From assembly GCA_041745535.1 (NCBI GenBank), contig JBGTIS010000313.1:1-14044 (forward strand): a stretch of DNA of 14,044 bases. Reading direction: 5' to 3'. This document shows, piece by piece, positions 1 through 7,902 of this stretch (the first letter of the stretch is position 1; every line of letters starts with the position of its first letter). The notes beneath the pieces were generated by a model. That model was not told the origin of the DNA. It searched no databases and was given only the letters and a program-made list of their open reading frames with translations. A program made the position numbers and the translations under genes. This stretch comes from JBGTIS01 sp041745535 (GTDB lineage: Bacteria > Bacteroidota > Bacteroidia > Cytophagales > Cyclobacteriaceae).

Positions 1-1
1 G

Positions 2-139
2 CATTATACTGGTAATCGTAGTTTCCAAAGTAATTTCTTCTATCAACAACTAATTGCCATTTATTTAGGGATGCCTCGTCATCCCAGCGCCAGTCAAAAT
101 AACTATTTTCCATTTCTACCCAATAATTTTATCGGTTAA
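2..139 (+). CDS. C-terminal fragment of an unidentified protein (partial)
   Basis: A reading frame open from the window edge runs 45 codons to a TAA at 137-139. The visible peptide is rich in Asn, Phe and Tyr and ends in ...LPNNFIG. I recognise no domain. It is called only because the frame is uninterrupted up to the edge and the following 235 bases up to the tRNA are A/T-rich and non-coding in appearance. A chance open frame of this length is quite possible, so confidence is low. Confidence 0.3.
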   Translation, partial: HYTGNRSFQSNFFYQQLIAIYLGMPRHPSASQNNYFPFLPNNFIG

Positions 140-322
140 ATCATCTTAAATCGCATGTGGTAGTTGCCTAAATATATTTCGCTTTGGCAAGTAGCAAAAT
201 TATCTATAATACCAGTACATACATTAATTTATGCCTAGAAATTGTAAAGGTGGGATGAATGCTTTCTTATATAGCGCGGATGAGATTGGAAGCCTTATAA
301 AAAAATGTTTAAGTACACAAAA

Positions 323-366
323 TAAAAAAGCCCTATAAATTACTAATTATCAATAACTTACAGGGC
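323..366 (-). terminator. Rho-independent terminator of the tRNA-Arg gene
   Basis: Read on the minus strand, GCCCTGTAA pairs with TTATAGGGC (9 bp with one G-T pair) and is followed directly by a run of six T. It lies about 10 bases beyond the 3' end of the tRNA and is orientated to end its transcript. The AGGGC stem with a T-run resembles the terminator at 9876-9905. Confidence 0.75.
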
Positions 367-374
367 ATTTTCTG

Positions 375-446
375 TGACCTCGACGGGAATCGAACCTGTA
401 TCTTAAGTTCCGGAGACTCATATACTATCCATTGTACTACGAGGCC
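375..446 (-). tRNA. tRNA-Arg (anticodon CCG)
   Basis: The minus strand folds into a full cloverleaf of 72 bases. The acceptor stem GGCCTCG/CGAGGTC has one G-T pair and discriminator A. The D stem is GTAC/GTAT and the anticodon stem is TGAGT/ACTTA with loop CTCCGGA. The T loop is TTCGATT, with one A-C mismatch in the T stem. The anticodon CCG (bases 411-413 on the plus strand) reads the arginine codon CGG. The 3' CCA is not encoded, so it must be added after transcription. A promoter box and a terminator flank the gene, so it is transcribed alone. Confidence 0.95.
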
Positions 447-454
447 TTGTGCCG

Positions 455-462
455 CAAAGATA
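455..462 (-). promoter_or_regulatory. Promoter -7 box for tRNA-Arg
   Basis: On the minus strand TATCTTTG matches the Bacteroidota primary-sigma -7 consensus TAnnTTTG exactly, 8 bases upstream of the mature tRNA 5' end. The -33 region has only a TTGC within an A/T-rich stretch and no clean TTTG at the expected distance. Position and match make the box convincing. Confidence 0.65.
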
Positions 463-758
463 GTGCTTTTTTGCAATTCCTAAACTTTCGTAAAAGAGGA
501 TATTTCAAAACAGGAAACAATAATTTGTTTTAAAACCTGGCTAAAGGTTTTTCAAAAAAAAATCAAGAGTAGATTTACGTGATTGTGGTTGCGATACATT
601 TCTTTTATGAAATTATAAGGCACACTTTTGGGCAAAGAATAGTTTTTGCTTATTTACTTAATTTAGGTTTTTTGAAAAAACTAGTCAGTAAAATTCAAAT
701 AAATCAACTTTTCTTCATAAATTAAACATCTTTTGTTCAGTAAGGGGAAGATTGAAAA
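463..758. other. A/T-rich intergenic spacer upstream of the serpin
   Basis: About 300 bases with no credible gene on either strand. The stretch is strongly A/T-rich with homopolymer runs. One short hairpin-like element is seen near 670-690: TAG, a bulged G, T6, then A6 and CTA. It should hold the serpin promoter, but no clean TTTG/TAnnTTTG pair stands out. Confidence 0.5.
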
Positions 759-770
759 GTGCTTTTGTAT

Positions 771-2006
771 ATGATAAATATAAAATGGAAAAAAGCGATT
801 TACTTTTTATGGGTAATCGCTTTGTGGAGCTGTCAGCAGGATAATGTGGAACCGAAAGCTACCATTCAGATACGGGCGCTGTCGGATATCGAAAAACAGG
901 TGGTGAATCAGTCTAATAGTTTTGGCCTTCATTTGCTCCGCCAACTTAATCAGGATCATCCTTCCGGTAATTTTTTTATTTCTCCTTTTGGCATCAGCAT
1001 GAGTTTGGGCATGGCCATGAATGGTGCTACCGATAGCACGCTCCAATCTATTAAATGCACTTTGGAAGTTAAGGATTTGGACAACCTGGAAGTAAATAAA
1101 GGGTATAACGATCTTATTAATCTGTTGCCGGATATCGACAAAAGGGTGAATTTTTTACCCGCGAATGCTTTGTGCTACCGCCAGGACTTGCACATTCAGG
1201 AAATGTCACGCGATATCATAAGCGCTTATTATCAGTCTGCCATTGAAGCGTTGGATTTTGGCCATCAGAAGTCAAAAGATTTGATAAACAAGTGGGTGGA
1301 GGATAAAACCAATAAAAGAATCAGAGAATTGGTAAAGGGCACGGAAGCAAATGATGGCATGTACCTGGTAAACGCGACCTATTTTAAAGCTCCCTGGACA
1401 CAGGCTTTCGACAAAAACCAGACAGCAACTGCTCCTTTTTATCTGGCAAATGGTGAAACTGCTGATATTAATTTTATGTTTACCAATGGGGCTGAATGTT
1501 TGCGCTACCAGGACGAAGATATCATGCTATTAGACCTTCCTTATGGTAATAAGCAGTACAGCATGACCCTGATAATGCCAACCGGCGAAACGAACCTTAC
1601 CAAATTTATGAATACCCTTACACCTGACCGCCTCAATGAATATTATGCCGGCGTCGATACCCTGGATGTGGATATTTACCTGCCTAAACTCACCCTGGCT
1701 TACAAAATGGAGCTGCAACCGGCCCTCAAAAAAATGGGAATGGGTATTGCTTTTTCTGATTCCGCCTCTTTTGGGAACCTGTTCCAGGAAACTTCTTCTC
1801 TGAAAATTGACAAGGTGATTCATGAAACTTACCTGGAAATGTCGGAACAGGGAACCGAAACCTCCGCTTCCATAGCAACCGGAATCAATCCTAATGCCCA
1901 GAAAGTTTCTGTTACTTTTAATAAACCTTTTCTCTTTTTTATCCGGGAAAAGCATACCGGCATGCTCCTGTTTGCCGGAAAATTTATGAATCCCACGCTG
2001 AATTAA
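771..2006 (+). CDS. Secreted serpin-family protease inhibitor, lipoprotein
   Basis: The frame extends 12 bases upstream to a GTG at 759, but the ATG at 771 is preferred: it gives a compact signal peptide with basic residues (KWKK), a hydrophobic stretch and the lipobox LWSC, so the protein is probably acylated at Cys and anchored outside the inner membrane. From that ATG it is 411 residues, normal for a serpin. Family landmarks are FFISPFGISMSLGMAMNGA near the N-terminus, NATYFKAPW in the breach region, LPYGNKQYSMTLIMP mid-protein, and the C-terminal FNKPFLFFI...GKFMNPT. The hinge EQGTETSAS (from base 1845) has the small residues needed for loop insertion, so it looks inhibitory. From the hinge Gly to FNKPF the spacing equals that of alpha-1-antitrypsin, which puts Asn-Ala at P1-P1' (1893-1898). 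Known Bacteroidota serpins (miropin of Tannerella) inhibit host or self proteases. The target here is unknown. Confidence 0.93.
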   Translation: MINIKWKKAIYFLWVIALWSCQQDNVEPKATIQIRALSDIEKQVVNQSNSFGLHLLRQLNQDHPSGNFFISPFGISMSLGMAMNGATDSTLQSIKCTLEVKDLDNLEVNKGYNDLINLLPDIDKRVNFLPANALCYRQDLHIQEMSRDIISAYYQSAIEALDFGHQKSKDLINKWVEDKTNKRIRELVKGTEANDGMYLVNATYFKAPWTQAFDKNQTATAPFYLANGETADINFMFTNGAECLRYQDEDIMLLDLPYGNKQYSMTLIMPTGETNLTKFMNTLTPDRLNEYYAGVDTLDVDIYLPKLTLAYKMELQPALKKMGMGIAFSDSASFGNLFQETSSLKIDKVIHETYLEMSEQGTETSASIATGINPNAQKVSVTFNKPFLFFIREKHTGMLLFAGKFMNPTLN

Positions 2007-2113
2007 CCGATTTGCGCTTCTTTGCTGGTTATAAAAAGTAACCTGAATGCCTCTGATCTTTTCCGGTGAAAGAAATTACCGCAGCCAAACTCGCAAAGCT
2101 CAGTCAATAATCC

Positions 2114-2121
2114 TAAATTTG
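2114..2121 (+). promoter_or_regulatory. Candidate -7 box upstream of uxaA
   Basis: TAAATTTG is an exact TAnnTTTG match 70 bases before the uxaA start. No TTTG is seen at the -33 position, so this rests on one box only. A full match to this loose consensus can occur by chance. Confidence 0.3.
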
Positions 2122-2191
2122 ACTAACTTTATGAGTTTACCTGTACTTTTTCCTGAATAATCAGGGTAATGCGGTTATCAATTATACTTCT

Positions 2192-3844
2192 ATGAGTCAG
2201 AAAGTTTTAAAAATTCATCCGGCAGATGATATCATCGTCGCGCTTGGCAATTTGAAGCAGGGTGAAACGGTTACTTTGTCGCAGGAAACGTTTGTGTTGA
2301 AAAATGATGTGCCTGCCAAACATAAGTTCGCTGCCAAAGCTTTTAACGTGGGCGAACTGGTGCACCTGTATGGCATCACCGTAGGCAAGGCCATCCAACC
2401 CATCGCCAAAGGGGAGGCCATTACCACAGCCAATATCAAACATGTAGCGGAAGGATACCAGCTTCGGGAACGTAAAACGGATTGGCATGCCCCGGACGTG
2501 AGCCGCTGGAAAGGACAGACTTTTATGGGGTATCACCGTCCCGACGGGAATGTGGGCACCAGAAATTACTGGGTCTTCATTCCCATGGTGTTCTGCGAAA
2601 ACAGGAATCTGGTGGTAATTAAAGAAGCGCTGGTCAGAGAGCTGGGCTACGACAATGCCAAAGGTTATGACGTGGATGTGAAATCGCTGGTGAGCCAGTA
2701 CCAGCAGGGGGCATCGCCTGAAACAATTCTTTCGGCTGATATTATCTTGACGGCCGAGGAAATTTCCAGCAAACGGGTGTTTCCACAGGTCGATGGCATT
2801 AAATTCCTGACCCACGAAGGCGGCTGCGGCGGCACCCGACAGGATGCGCATACCCTTTGCGCCTTACTGGCCGGTTACGTGACCCACCCAAATGTGGCTG
2901 GTGCTACCGTGCTGAGCCTTGGTTGCCAGAATGCCGAAGTGAAAATCCTGATAGACGAGATTCATAAACGTGACGCGAATTTCAGCAAACCCCTGTATGT
3001 GCTGGAACAACAGAAAAGTAAATCGGAGCAGGACCTGATCGCTCAGGCTATTAAACAAACTTTTATTGGCCTTACCGAAGCCAACCAACTGGAACGGCAG
3101 CCCGCACCGCTGAGCAAACTGACTGTAGGCCTGGAATGCGGCGGTTCCGATGGTTTTTCGGGTATCTCGGCCAATCCGGCTGTTGGCTATGCTTCCGACC
3201 TGATCACCGCCCTGGGTGGTGCGGTGGTGTTATCTGAATTTCCTGAACTTTGTGGCGTGGAACAGGAACTCACCGACCGCTGTGTGGACGAGGAAACCGC
3301 GCGGAAGTTTATCAGCATCATGCGGGCGTACAGTGCCAGTGCCGAAGCCGTAGGTTCTGGTTTTGATGCCAATCCTTCGCCCGGCAACATTAAAGATGGC
3401 CTTATTACCGATGCCATTAAATCGGCGGGTGCTGCCAAAAAGGGGGGTACCTCACCAGTAACCGCCGTGCTCGACTATCCGGAGAAAGTGGTAAAACCGG
3501 GTTTGAACCTGCTTTGTACCCCGGGAAACGATGTGGAGTCTACTACCGGACTGGCGGCTGCCGGTTCCAATATCATTTTATTCACTACAGGTTTGGGAAC
3601 GCCTACCGGCAATCCGGTGGCGCCGGTTATCAAGATTTCCAGCAATACCCAACTGGCTAATAAAATGAGGGATATCATCGATATCAATGCCGGTACCATC
3701 ATTACCGGGGAAGATACCATTGAAACCAAAGGGGAGGAAATATTAAATTATATTATCGGTGTGGCCAGTGGCGAAAGCACCCCGCATGCCGTACGGTTAG
3801 GACAAGACGATTTTATTCCCTGGAAAAGAGGCGTTTCTTTGTAA
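2192..3844 (+). CDS. uxaA: Altronate dehydratase (UxaA)
   Basis: Catalyses dehydration of D-altronate to 2-keto-3-deoxy-D-gluconate in galacturonate catabolism (EC 4.2.1.7), a cytoplasmic, iron-dependent enzyme. The 550-residue protein has the two-part family layout. An N-terminal SAF-type domain (about residues 10-90) contains the VPAKHKFA motif. The large C-terminal domain begins with GYHRPDGNVGTRNYW (about 113-127), followed by THEGGCGGTRQDA with Cys212, LGCQNAEV, ECGGSDGFSGISANPA, and LLCTPGNDVESTTGLAAAG with GTPTGNPVAPVIK near the C-terminus. These are the conserved segments of the altronate/galactarate dehydratase family. The SAF domain and the adjacent tagaturonate reductase favour altronate over galactarate as substrate. 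The ATG at 2192 lies in an A/T-rich leader without an obvious Shine-Dalgarno site. The next gene on the same strand, 480 bp away, makes its substrate. Confidence 0.93.
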   Translation: MSQKVLKIHPADDIIVALGNLKQGETVTLSQETFVLKNDVPAKHKFAAKAFNVGELVHLYGITVGKAIQPIAKGEAITTANIKHVAEGYQLRERKTDWHAPDVSRWKGQTFMGYHRPDGNVGTRNYWVFIPMVFCENRNLVVIKEALVRELGYDNAKGYDVDVKSLVSQYQQGASPETILSADIILTAEEISSKRVFPQVDGIKFLTHEGGCGGTRQDAHTLCALLAGYVTHPNVAGATVLSLGCQNAEVKILIDEIHKRDANFSKPLYVLEQQKSKSEQDLIAQAIKQTFIGLTEANQLERQPAPLSKLTVGLECGGSDGFSGISANPAVGYASDLITALGGAVVLSEFPELCGVEQELTDRCVDEETARKFISIMRAYSASAEAVGSGFDANPSPGNIKDGLITDAIKSAGAAKKGGTSPVTAVLDYPEKVVKPGLNLLCTPGNDVESTTGLAAAGSNIILFTTGLGTPTGNPVAPVIKISSNTQLANKMRDIIDINAGTIITGEDTIETKGEEILNYIIGVASGESTPHAVRLGQDDFIPWKRGVSL

Positions 3845-3871
3845 TTAGTAACGAATATTTTTTTGAGCCCA

Positions 3872-3895
3872 GCCGGTGGTATTCAGATAACCGGC
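3872..3895 (+). terminator. Weak hairpin after uxaA
   Basis: GCCGGT pairs with ACCGGC across a 12-base loop, 28 bases after the uxaA stop. It is followed by CATAATATATTTTTG. The stem is short and the T-run delayed, so it could be a weak terminator or simply an mRNA 3'-end stabiliser. Confidence 0.3.
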
Positions 3896-4032
3896 CATAA
3901 TATATTTTTGTAGTAATCAATGGCATATTTAAAGTTGTAAAAAGAAATCGTTGCCCATATAATAGGATGCTATTTATTAAATAGCTATATACAATTGGTG
4001 GTAATCAAACCATCCAGAAAACCAATACCTTG

Positions 4033-4087
4033 CCGCATTTATTGCGGGATCTCATTCCTAAAGATGGGGATCCCGCAATAAATGCGG
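4033..4087. repeat. Long perfect inverted repeat between uxaA and uxaB
   Basis: Bases 4033-4051 are the exact reverse complement of 4069-4087: a 19-bp perfect stem around a 17-base loop. Each arm itself contains a small palindrome, CCGCA-ATAAA-TGCGG in one orientation. There is no T-run after it, so it is not a standard terminator. The arm sequence is related to the repeats at 9417-9431, 9478-9492 and 9532-9550 (shared CCTTGCyGsATTTATT on one side and AATAAATsCGG...GGAGCGC on the other), so it appears to belong to a dispersed family. Confidence 0.8.
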
Positions 4088-4325
4088 GGAGCGCAAGTAC
4101 AATTTTTTTATGTAGAAGAAGCCAGAGCACCCCGTCGGGACAAAAAGAACAAAGCGAAAAGCTTCACTTTTGATAAGATGTTTCATTATCCCAACCAAAG
4201 CCAATGGGAGTTTTTATACAGACAATAACCCCGGCTAAACCTTTACATTTTTTTCATTCATTAATGTCCCGTATTTTTATAGACTTTTTAATCTGAAATA
4301 AAACTATTGACCAAAACCTGAAACT
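4088..4325. other. Spacer upstream of uxaB
   Basis: Non-coding in appearance. It follows the inverted repeat, starts G/C-mixed and becomes A/T-rich towards the uxaB start. I see no exact TAnnTTTG box in the last 120 bases. Whether uxaB has its own promoter cannot be decided by eye. Confidence 0.4.
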
Positions 4326-5864
4326 ATGTCATTACCCCAGCTGAACAAAAGCATCATTTCTGAAAAAAAATACCATGAAACTCCCGAACTGAAAGTACCG
4401 GATGATAAACTGCCGCGATTGCCCGAAAAAGTGTTGCAGTTTGGTTCGGGCGCCCTGCTGCGGGGTTTTACCGATTTTTTTATCGACCAGGCCAATCGTT
4501 CCGGAATATTCAATGGCCGGGTAGTTATTGTGAACTCAACCCGTTCGGGCCGGAGTAACCTTTTTAACGAGCAGGAAGGACTTTTTACCTTATGCGTGGA
4601 AGGCTTTGCCAAAGGCGAAACAGTACGGGAATACATCATTAATGCCGCCGTAAGCCGTGCTATCTCTGCCGCCGACCACTGGCCCGAGGTGTTGCGGTGT
4701 GCCCACAACCCGGAGCTATCGGTAATTACCTCTAATACTACTGAAGTTGGCATTACCCTGAAAGAAGATGAAGACCTGTCGGCCAGTCCGCCTGCTTCTT
4801 TTCCCGGCAAACTTGCCGCTTTTTTGTACGAACGGTTTCGGGCTTTTAATGGTAATGCCGACAAAGGCGTAGTGGTATTGCCCACTGAACTTATTCTGGA
4901 TAATGGACAGAAGCTGAAAGAAATTGTGCTGGCGCTGGCTGAGAAAAACAAGCTGCCCGCCGACTTTGTACAATGGCTTCAGCAGGCCAATACCTTCTGC
5001 AATACGCTGGTAGACCGCATTGTACCCGGCACACCTGACGAAGCGAAGCAAAAGGAAATCAGCGAAACACTGGGATACCACGACGAATTGCTTACCGTAA
5101 GCGAAGTATATCGCCTCTTCGCGATTGAAGGGCCGTCATCATTACGGGAAAAGATACCGTTTGTACAAGCCGACGACAGTATCATTATCGATGAAGATAT
5201 TACGCCGTATCGGGAACGCAAACTGCGCATCCTGAATGGCGGCCATACCATAAGCGTAGCAGCCGGGTTTCTGTGCGGCCTCGAAACGGTATACGATTGC
5301 ATGCAGAGCGAGCTGATGTCGGCATTTATTAACCGGGTGATGCTCAACGAGATTGTACCTTCGCTGGATATCAACCAGGAGATGGCTAAATCTTTTGCCG
5401 AGGATGTGCAGGATCGTTTCCGCAATCCTTTCCTCAATCATAAGCTCATCAGTATTACGCTTCAGTATTCTTCGAAAATGAACATGAGGAATGGAAAAAC
5501 TTTTGTGCGGTATGCCAGTAAGTTCGGGAAACCACCTGAAATTATGTGCGCGGGATTTGCCGCCTACCTGCTGTTTACCCGTCCGGTTCAGGTAAAAGAT
5601 GGAAAGTATTTTGGCGAACATAATGGTACGTATTACCCCATCAACGATGATGCTGCCGAATACTTTATGCATGCCTGGGCCAAAGTAAATCTGGGTGAAG
5701 ATGATGACATCAACCACTTTGTTAGGGAAGTATTATTCCAATCAGGGTTATGGGATCAGGAACTGACCGAAATCAATGGGTTTGCCGATGCGGTTAGTAA
5801 TTGTCTCATTCAATACATCCGATTGGGTGTTTACCCTACCTTGCACGATCTGCTGTTTCGCTGA
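4326..5864 (+). CDS. uxaB: Tagaturonate reductase (altronate oxidoreductase, UxaB)
   Basis: NADH-dependent reduction of D-tagaturonate to D-altronate (EC 1.1.1.58), the step before UxaA; cytoplasmic. The 512-residue protein belongs to the polyol-specific long-chain (mannitol) dehydrogenase family. The N-terminal Rossmann region carries VLQFGSGALLRGFTDFFID (about 36-54), followed by RVVIVNSTRSGRS and LSVITSNTTEVGI. The family's catalytic pattern K-x4-N-x2-H is present in KLRILNGGH as Lys299, Asn304 and His307. Length and motifs favour tagaturonate over fructuronate or mannitol, and the uxaA neighbour supports this. The ATG at 4326 follows an A/T-rich leader. No frameshift or missing key residue is seen. 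It probably shares regulation with uxaA, but the long spacer leaves room for a separate promoter. Confidence 0.92.
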   Translation: MSLPQLNKSIISEKKYHETPELKVPDDKLPRLPEKVLQFGSGALLRGFTDFFIDQANRSGIFNGRVVIVNSTRSGRSNLFNEQEGLFTLCVEGFAKGETVREYIINAAVSRAISAADHWPEVLRCAHNPELSVITSNTTEVGITLKEDEDLSASPPASFPGKLAAFLYERFRAFNGNADKGVVVLPTELILDNGQKLKEIVLALAEKNKLPADFVQWLQQANTFCNTLVDRIVPGTPDEAKQKEISETLGYHDELLTVSEVYRLFAIEGPSSLREKIPFVQADDSIIIDEDITPYRERKLRILNGGHTISVAAGFLCGLETVYDCMQSELMSAFINRVMLNEIVPSLDINQEMAKSFAEDVQDRFRNPFLNHKLISITLQYSSKMNMRNGKTFVRYASKFGKPPEIMCAGFAAYLLFTRPVQVKDGKYFGEHNGTYYPINDDAAEYFMHAWAKVNLGEDDDINHFVREVLFQSGLWDQELTEINGFADAVSNCLIQYIRLGVYPTLHDLLFR

Positions 5865-5980
5865 GGGCTTTTGGTTGTGACATGTAAGGCAAATGACCTG
5901 GATTCTCTCAATTCCGAAAACTTTTTGCCCGATCAATGATTTACATTACATAAACTACTGGACAAGAACACATTCCGGTT

Positions 5981-6075
5981 TGTCATCCCGAACGCAGGTG
6001 AGGGATATTAGAGATCAATGAGCTTTACAAGCTTACGAACTATCTAAGATGCTTCCGTACCGTCAGCATGGCAAC
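5981..6075. repeat. Imperfect palindromic intergenic repeat (TGTCATCCCGAACG type)
   Basis: The left arm begins TGTCATCCCGAACGCAGGTG and continues AGGGATATTAGAGA. The right arm, read in reverse complement, begins TGTTGCCATGCTGACGG and continues GGAAGCATCTTAGATA. The arms pair imperfectly over about 35 bases. Sequences of this form (GTCATCCCGAAC ... GCATGACA) are, from general knowledge, a common dispersed intergenic repeat in Bacteroidota genomes. Only one copy is in this window, so repetitiveness is inferred. Confidence 0.5.
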
Positions 6076-6126
6076 AAGATGTGAGGTACAACATTTATAG
6101 AACCAGAAAAATCAAATGAATACGCT

Positions 6127-7665
6127 ATGAAAATCCTTACTGCCAAACAAATCCACCGTACCGACGCCGCCACTATTGAACACGAACCCATTGCTTCTAT
6201 CGATTTGATGGAGCGGGCAGCCCGTGCTTTTACCAAAGCTTTTGTGCGGGTTTTTCCTGACCAGCGGCAACCGGTAATGGTATTCGCGGGACCTGGCAAC
6301 AATGGGGGCGATGCCCTGGCCGTGGCCCGCCTGCTGCACGAACAGCACTATGCCGTAAGGGCCTTTACCGTTAATACCAAAGATGAATTTTCTCCCGATT
6401 GCCAAACAAACCTGGATCGGCTTAGTAAGCTGATTACGGTGTACGCGATCCGGACGGAAGACGATAAGCCGGAAATTCCTGAAAACGCGGTCATCATCGA
6501 TGGCTTGTTTGGTTCCGGCTTGTCGAGGCCTGCGACAGGCTTGTTTGCCCGCGTTATTGATCACATCAATGCCTCGCAGGCCAGTGTGGCAGCCATTGAT
6601 ATACCTTCCGGCCTGTTCTGCGATGAACCGGTGCCCGATGCGCAGGCAGCCATTATCTGTGCCCGATATACATTCACTTTTCAATTACCCAAAAGATGTT
6701 TTTTCCTGCCACAAAACGGCGTGCATACAGGTCACTGGCAGGTTATCGATATTGGACTGAACCAGTACTTTATTGACGATACCTATACCGACTATTTTTA
6801 TGTAGAGGAAAACATGGTGAAGCCACTGATAAAGAAACGGCAGAAGTTTTCGCACAAAGGCACTTACGGCAAGGCCATGCTGATAGCCGGCGGATATGGT
6901 AAAATGGGGGCGGCGATTCTTTGTTCCCGGGCTTGCCTGCGAACGGGCGTAGGATTGCTTACCGTACATGTGCCCGAATGTGGTTACCAGATTATACAAA
7001 CCGCTGTACCGGAAGCGATGGCGCTGGTAGACGATGATGCCCGTTATTTTTCCCGATTGGGAAAAGACAAAGCTTCCGACCTGTCAGGCTACGATGTGGT
7101 GGGTGTGGGGCCGGGCATCAGTACGGAAGAAAAAACAGCGTCGGCCGTAGCCGATTTGCTGCGCGAAGCTAAAAAGCACAATCAGCCGATGGTACTGGAT
7201 GCCGATGTACTGAATATCTGTGGAAAACATAAATTCCTGCTGAACCTGATACCCCCCCGGTCGATCCTTACGCCGCACCCGATAGAATTTGAACGCATCA
7301 CCGAAAAGCCAAACGACGATTTCCATCGGCTGGAGCTGGCCAGAGAATTTACCCAGCGGCATAACGTGTACATTGTACTGAAAGGTGCTTTCACCGCTAC
7401 GGTAACGCCGGAAGGGAAGGTGTATTTCAACAGTACGGGCAATCCGGGCATGGCTACCGGCGGTAGCGGCGATGTGCTTACGGGCATTATTACCTCCTTA
7501 CTGGCGCAGGACTATGTGCCGCTGCATGCCGCCATGTTTGGCGTATACCTGCATGGCCTTGCCGGCGACCTCGCTGCCGCTAAAGTAGGAGAGGAAGCCC
7601 TGATTGCTTCTGATATTATAGACCATATTGGAGAAGCGTATCGGGCCATACAGCAGGAAGATTAG
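6127..7665 (+). CDS. nnr: Bifunctional NAD(P)HX epimerase / NAD(P)HX dehydratase
   Basis: A metabolite-repair enzyme: the N-terminal domain epimerises R- and S-NAD(P)HX (EC 5.1.99.6), and the C-terminal domain dehydrates S-NAD(P)HX back to NAD(P)H using ADP (EC 4.2.1.136); cytoplasmic. The 512 residues match the usual length of the fused YjeF/Nnr form. The epimerase domain (about 1-220) starts MKILTAKQIHRTDAATIEHE and shows VFAGPGNNGGDALAVARLL (residues 52-70) and IDGLFGSGLSR, then AIDIPSGL. The ribokinase-like dehydratase domain (about 230-505) shows KGTYGKAMLIAGG..GKMGAAIL, VGVGPGIS, LDADVLNI, LTPHPIEFERI and the nucleotide-binding NPGMATGGSGDVLTGI (from residue 439). It is preceded by a repeat-containing spacer and does not seem co-transcribed with uxaB, 262 bases upstream. 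Confidence 0.95.
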   Translation: MKILTAKQIHRTDAATIEHEPIASIDLMERAARAFTKAFVRVFPDQRQPVMVFAGPGNNGGDALAVARLLHEQHYAVRAFTVNTKDEFSPDCQTNLDRLSKLITVYAIRTEDDKPEIPENAVIIDGLFGSGLSRPATGLFARVIDHINASQASVAAIDIPSGLFCDEPVPDAQAAIICARYTFTFQLPKRCFFLPQNGVHTGHWQVIDIGLNQYFIDDTYTDYFYVEENMVKPLIKKRQKFSHKGTYGKAMLIAGGYGKMGAAILCSRACLRTGVGLLTVHVPECGYQIIQTAVPEAMALVDDDARYFSRLGKDKASDLSGYDVVGVGPGISTEEKTASAVADLLREAKKHNQPMVLDADVLNICGKHKFLLNLIPPRSILTPHPIEFERITEKPNDDFHRLELAREFTQRHNVYIVLKGAFTATVTPEGKVYFNSTGNPGMATGGSGDVLTGIITSLLAQDYVPLHAAMFGVYLHGLAGDLAAAKVGEEALIASDIIDHIGEAYRAIQQED

Positions 7666-7738
7666 CGCCTAGGAGCGGGTGAGAGATTCTTTATTGCGAT
7701 AACACAGGCTGTGCCCTTGCTATAAACCGATATAATTA

Positions 7739-7899
7739 AGCAAGTGGACATAATTTTTCAGGTATCCCCGGATGAGGCTGGGCCGAATGCCGGGGTCTCA
7801 TGAAGGGGATGCCGGGTGCCGGCCACCGGAATTCGCTGCGTCGGCAGTCCGATATCACTCATCCGGCAAGGAGTACTTTATTACTTTTGTCCACCTGCT
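7739..7899 (-). repeat. MITE-like GC-rich repeat element, copy 1
   Basis: AAGCAAGTGGACATAA at 7738-7753 is matched in inverted orientation by 7885-7900 (AAGCAGGTGGACAAAA), 14 of 16 identical. The dinucleotide TA lies on both outer sides (7737-7738 and 7900-7901), as expected for a TA target duplication. The 160-bp interior has no credible gene and is GC-rich. It is partly shared with the segment at 9378-9515 in the opposite orientation: GACAAAArTAATAAA, GTACkCCTTGCyGGAT, GGTGGCCGGCA, CTTCATGrGACC and CGGGGATAC occur in the same order. Copy 1 carries an extra CCCGGCA. The MITE interpretation (non-autonomous element with terminal inverted repeats) is an inference. Confidence 0.55.
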
Positions 7900-7902
7900 T
7901 AT

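Noticed and set aside
759..770. GTG start for the serpin, four codons upstream of the ATG
   Set aside because: It adds only hydrophobic residues before the basic n-region. The ATG at 771 gives a standard lipoprotein signal peptide.
3903..3910. TATTTTTG, an exact TAnnTTTG match, as promoter of uxaB
   Set aside because: It is more than 400 bases from the uxaB start, lacks a -33 partner and lies before the hairpin. A chance match in A/T-rich DNA is more likely.
4082..4228. 48-codon plus-strand frame starting at the ATG inside the inverted repeat (contains RRDKKNKAKSFTFDKMFHYPNQ)
   Set aside because: The start codon is part of the palindrome, the composition is unlike a known protein, and no ribosome-binding or conservation evidence is visible. 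It may be a remnant, but there is too little to call a gene.
4304..4951. Long open minus-strand frame opposite uxaB, 215 codons
   Set aside because: It mirrors the codon structure of a well-supported gene on the other strand, is Ser-rich and without domain features. The same holds for the minus-strand frames at 2207-2851, 5142-5717 and 6112-6684.
5865..6126. Riboswitch or small RNA in the spacer before the NAD(P)HX repair gene
   Set aside because: The only structure seen is the imperfect repeat at 5981-6075. No known riboswitch core can be recognised.
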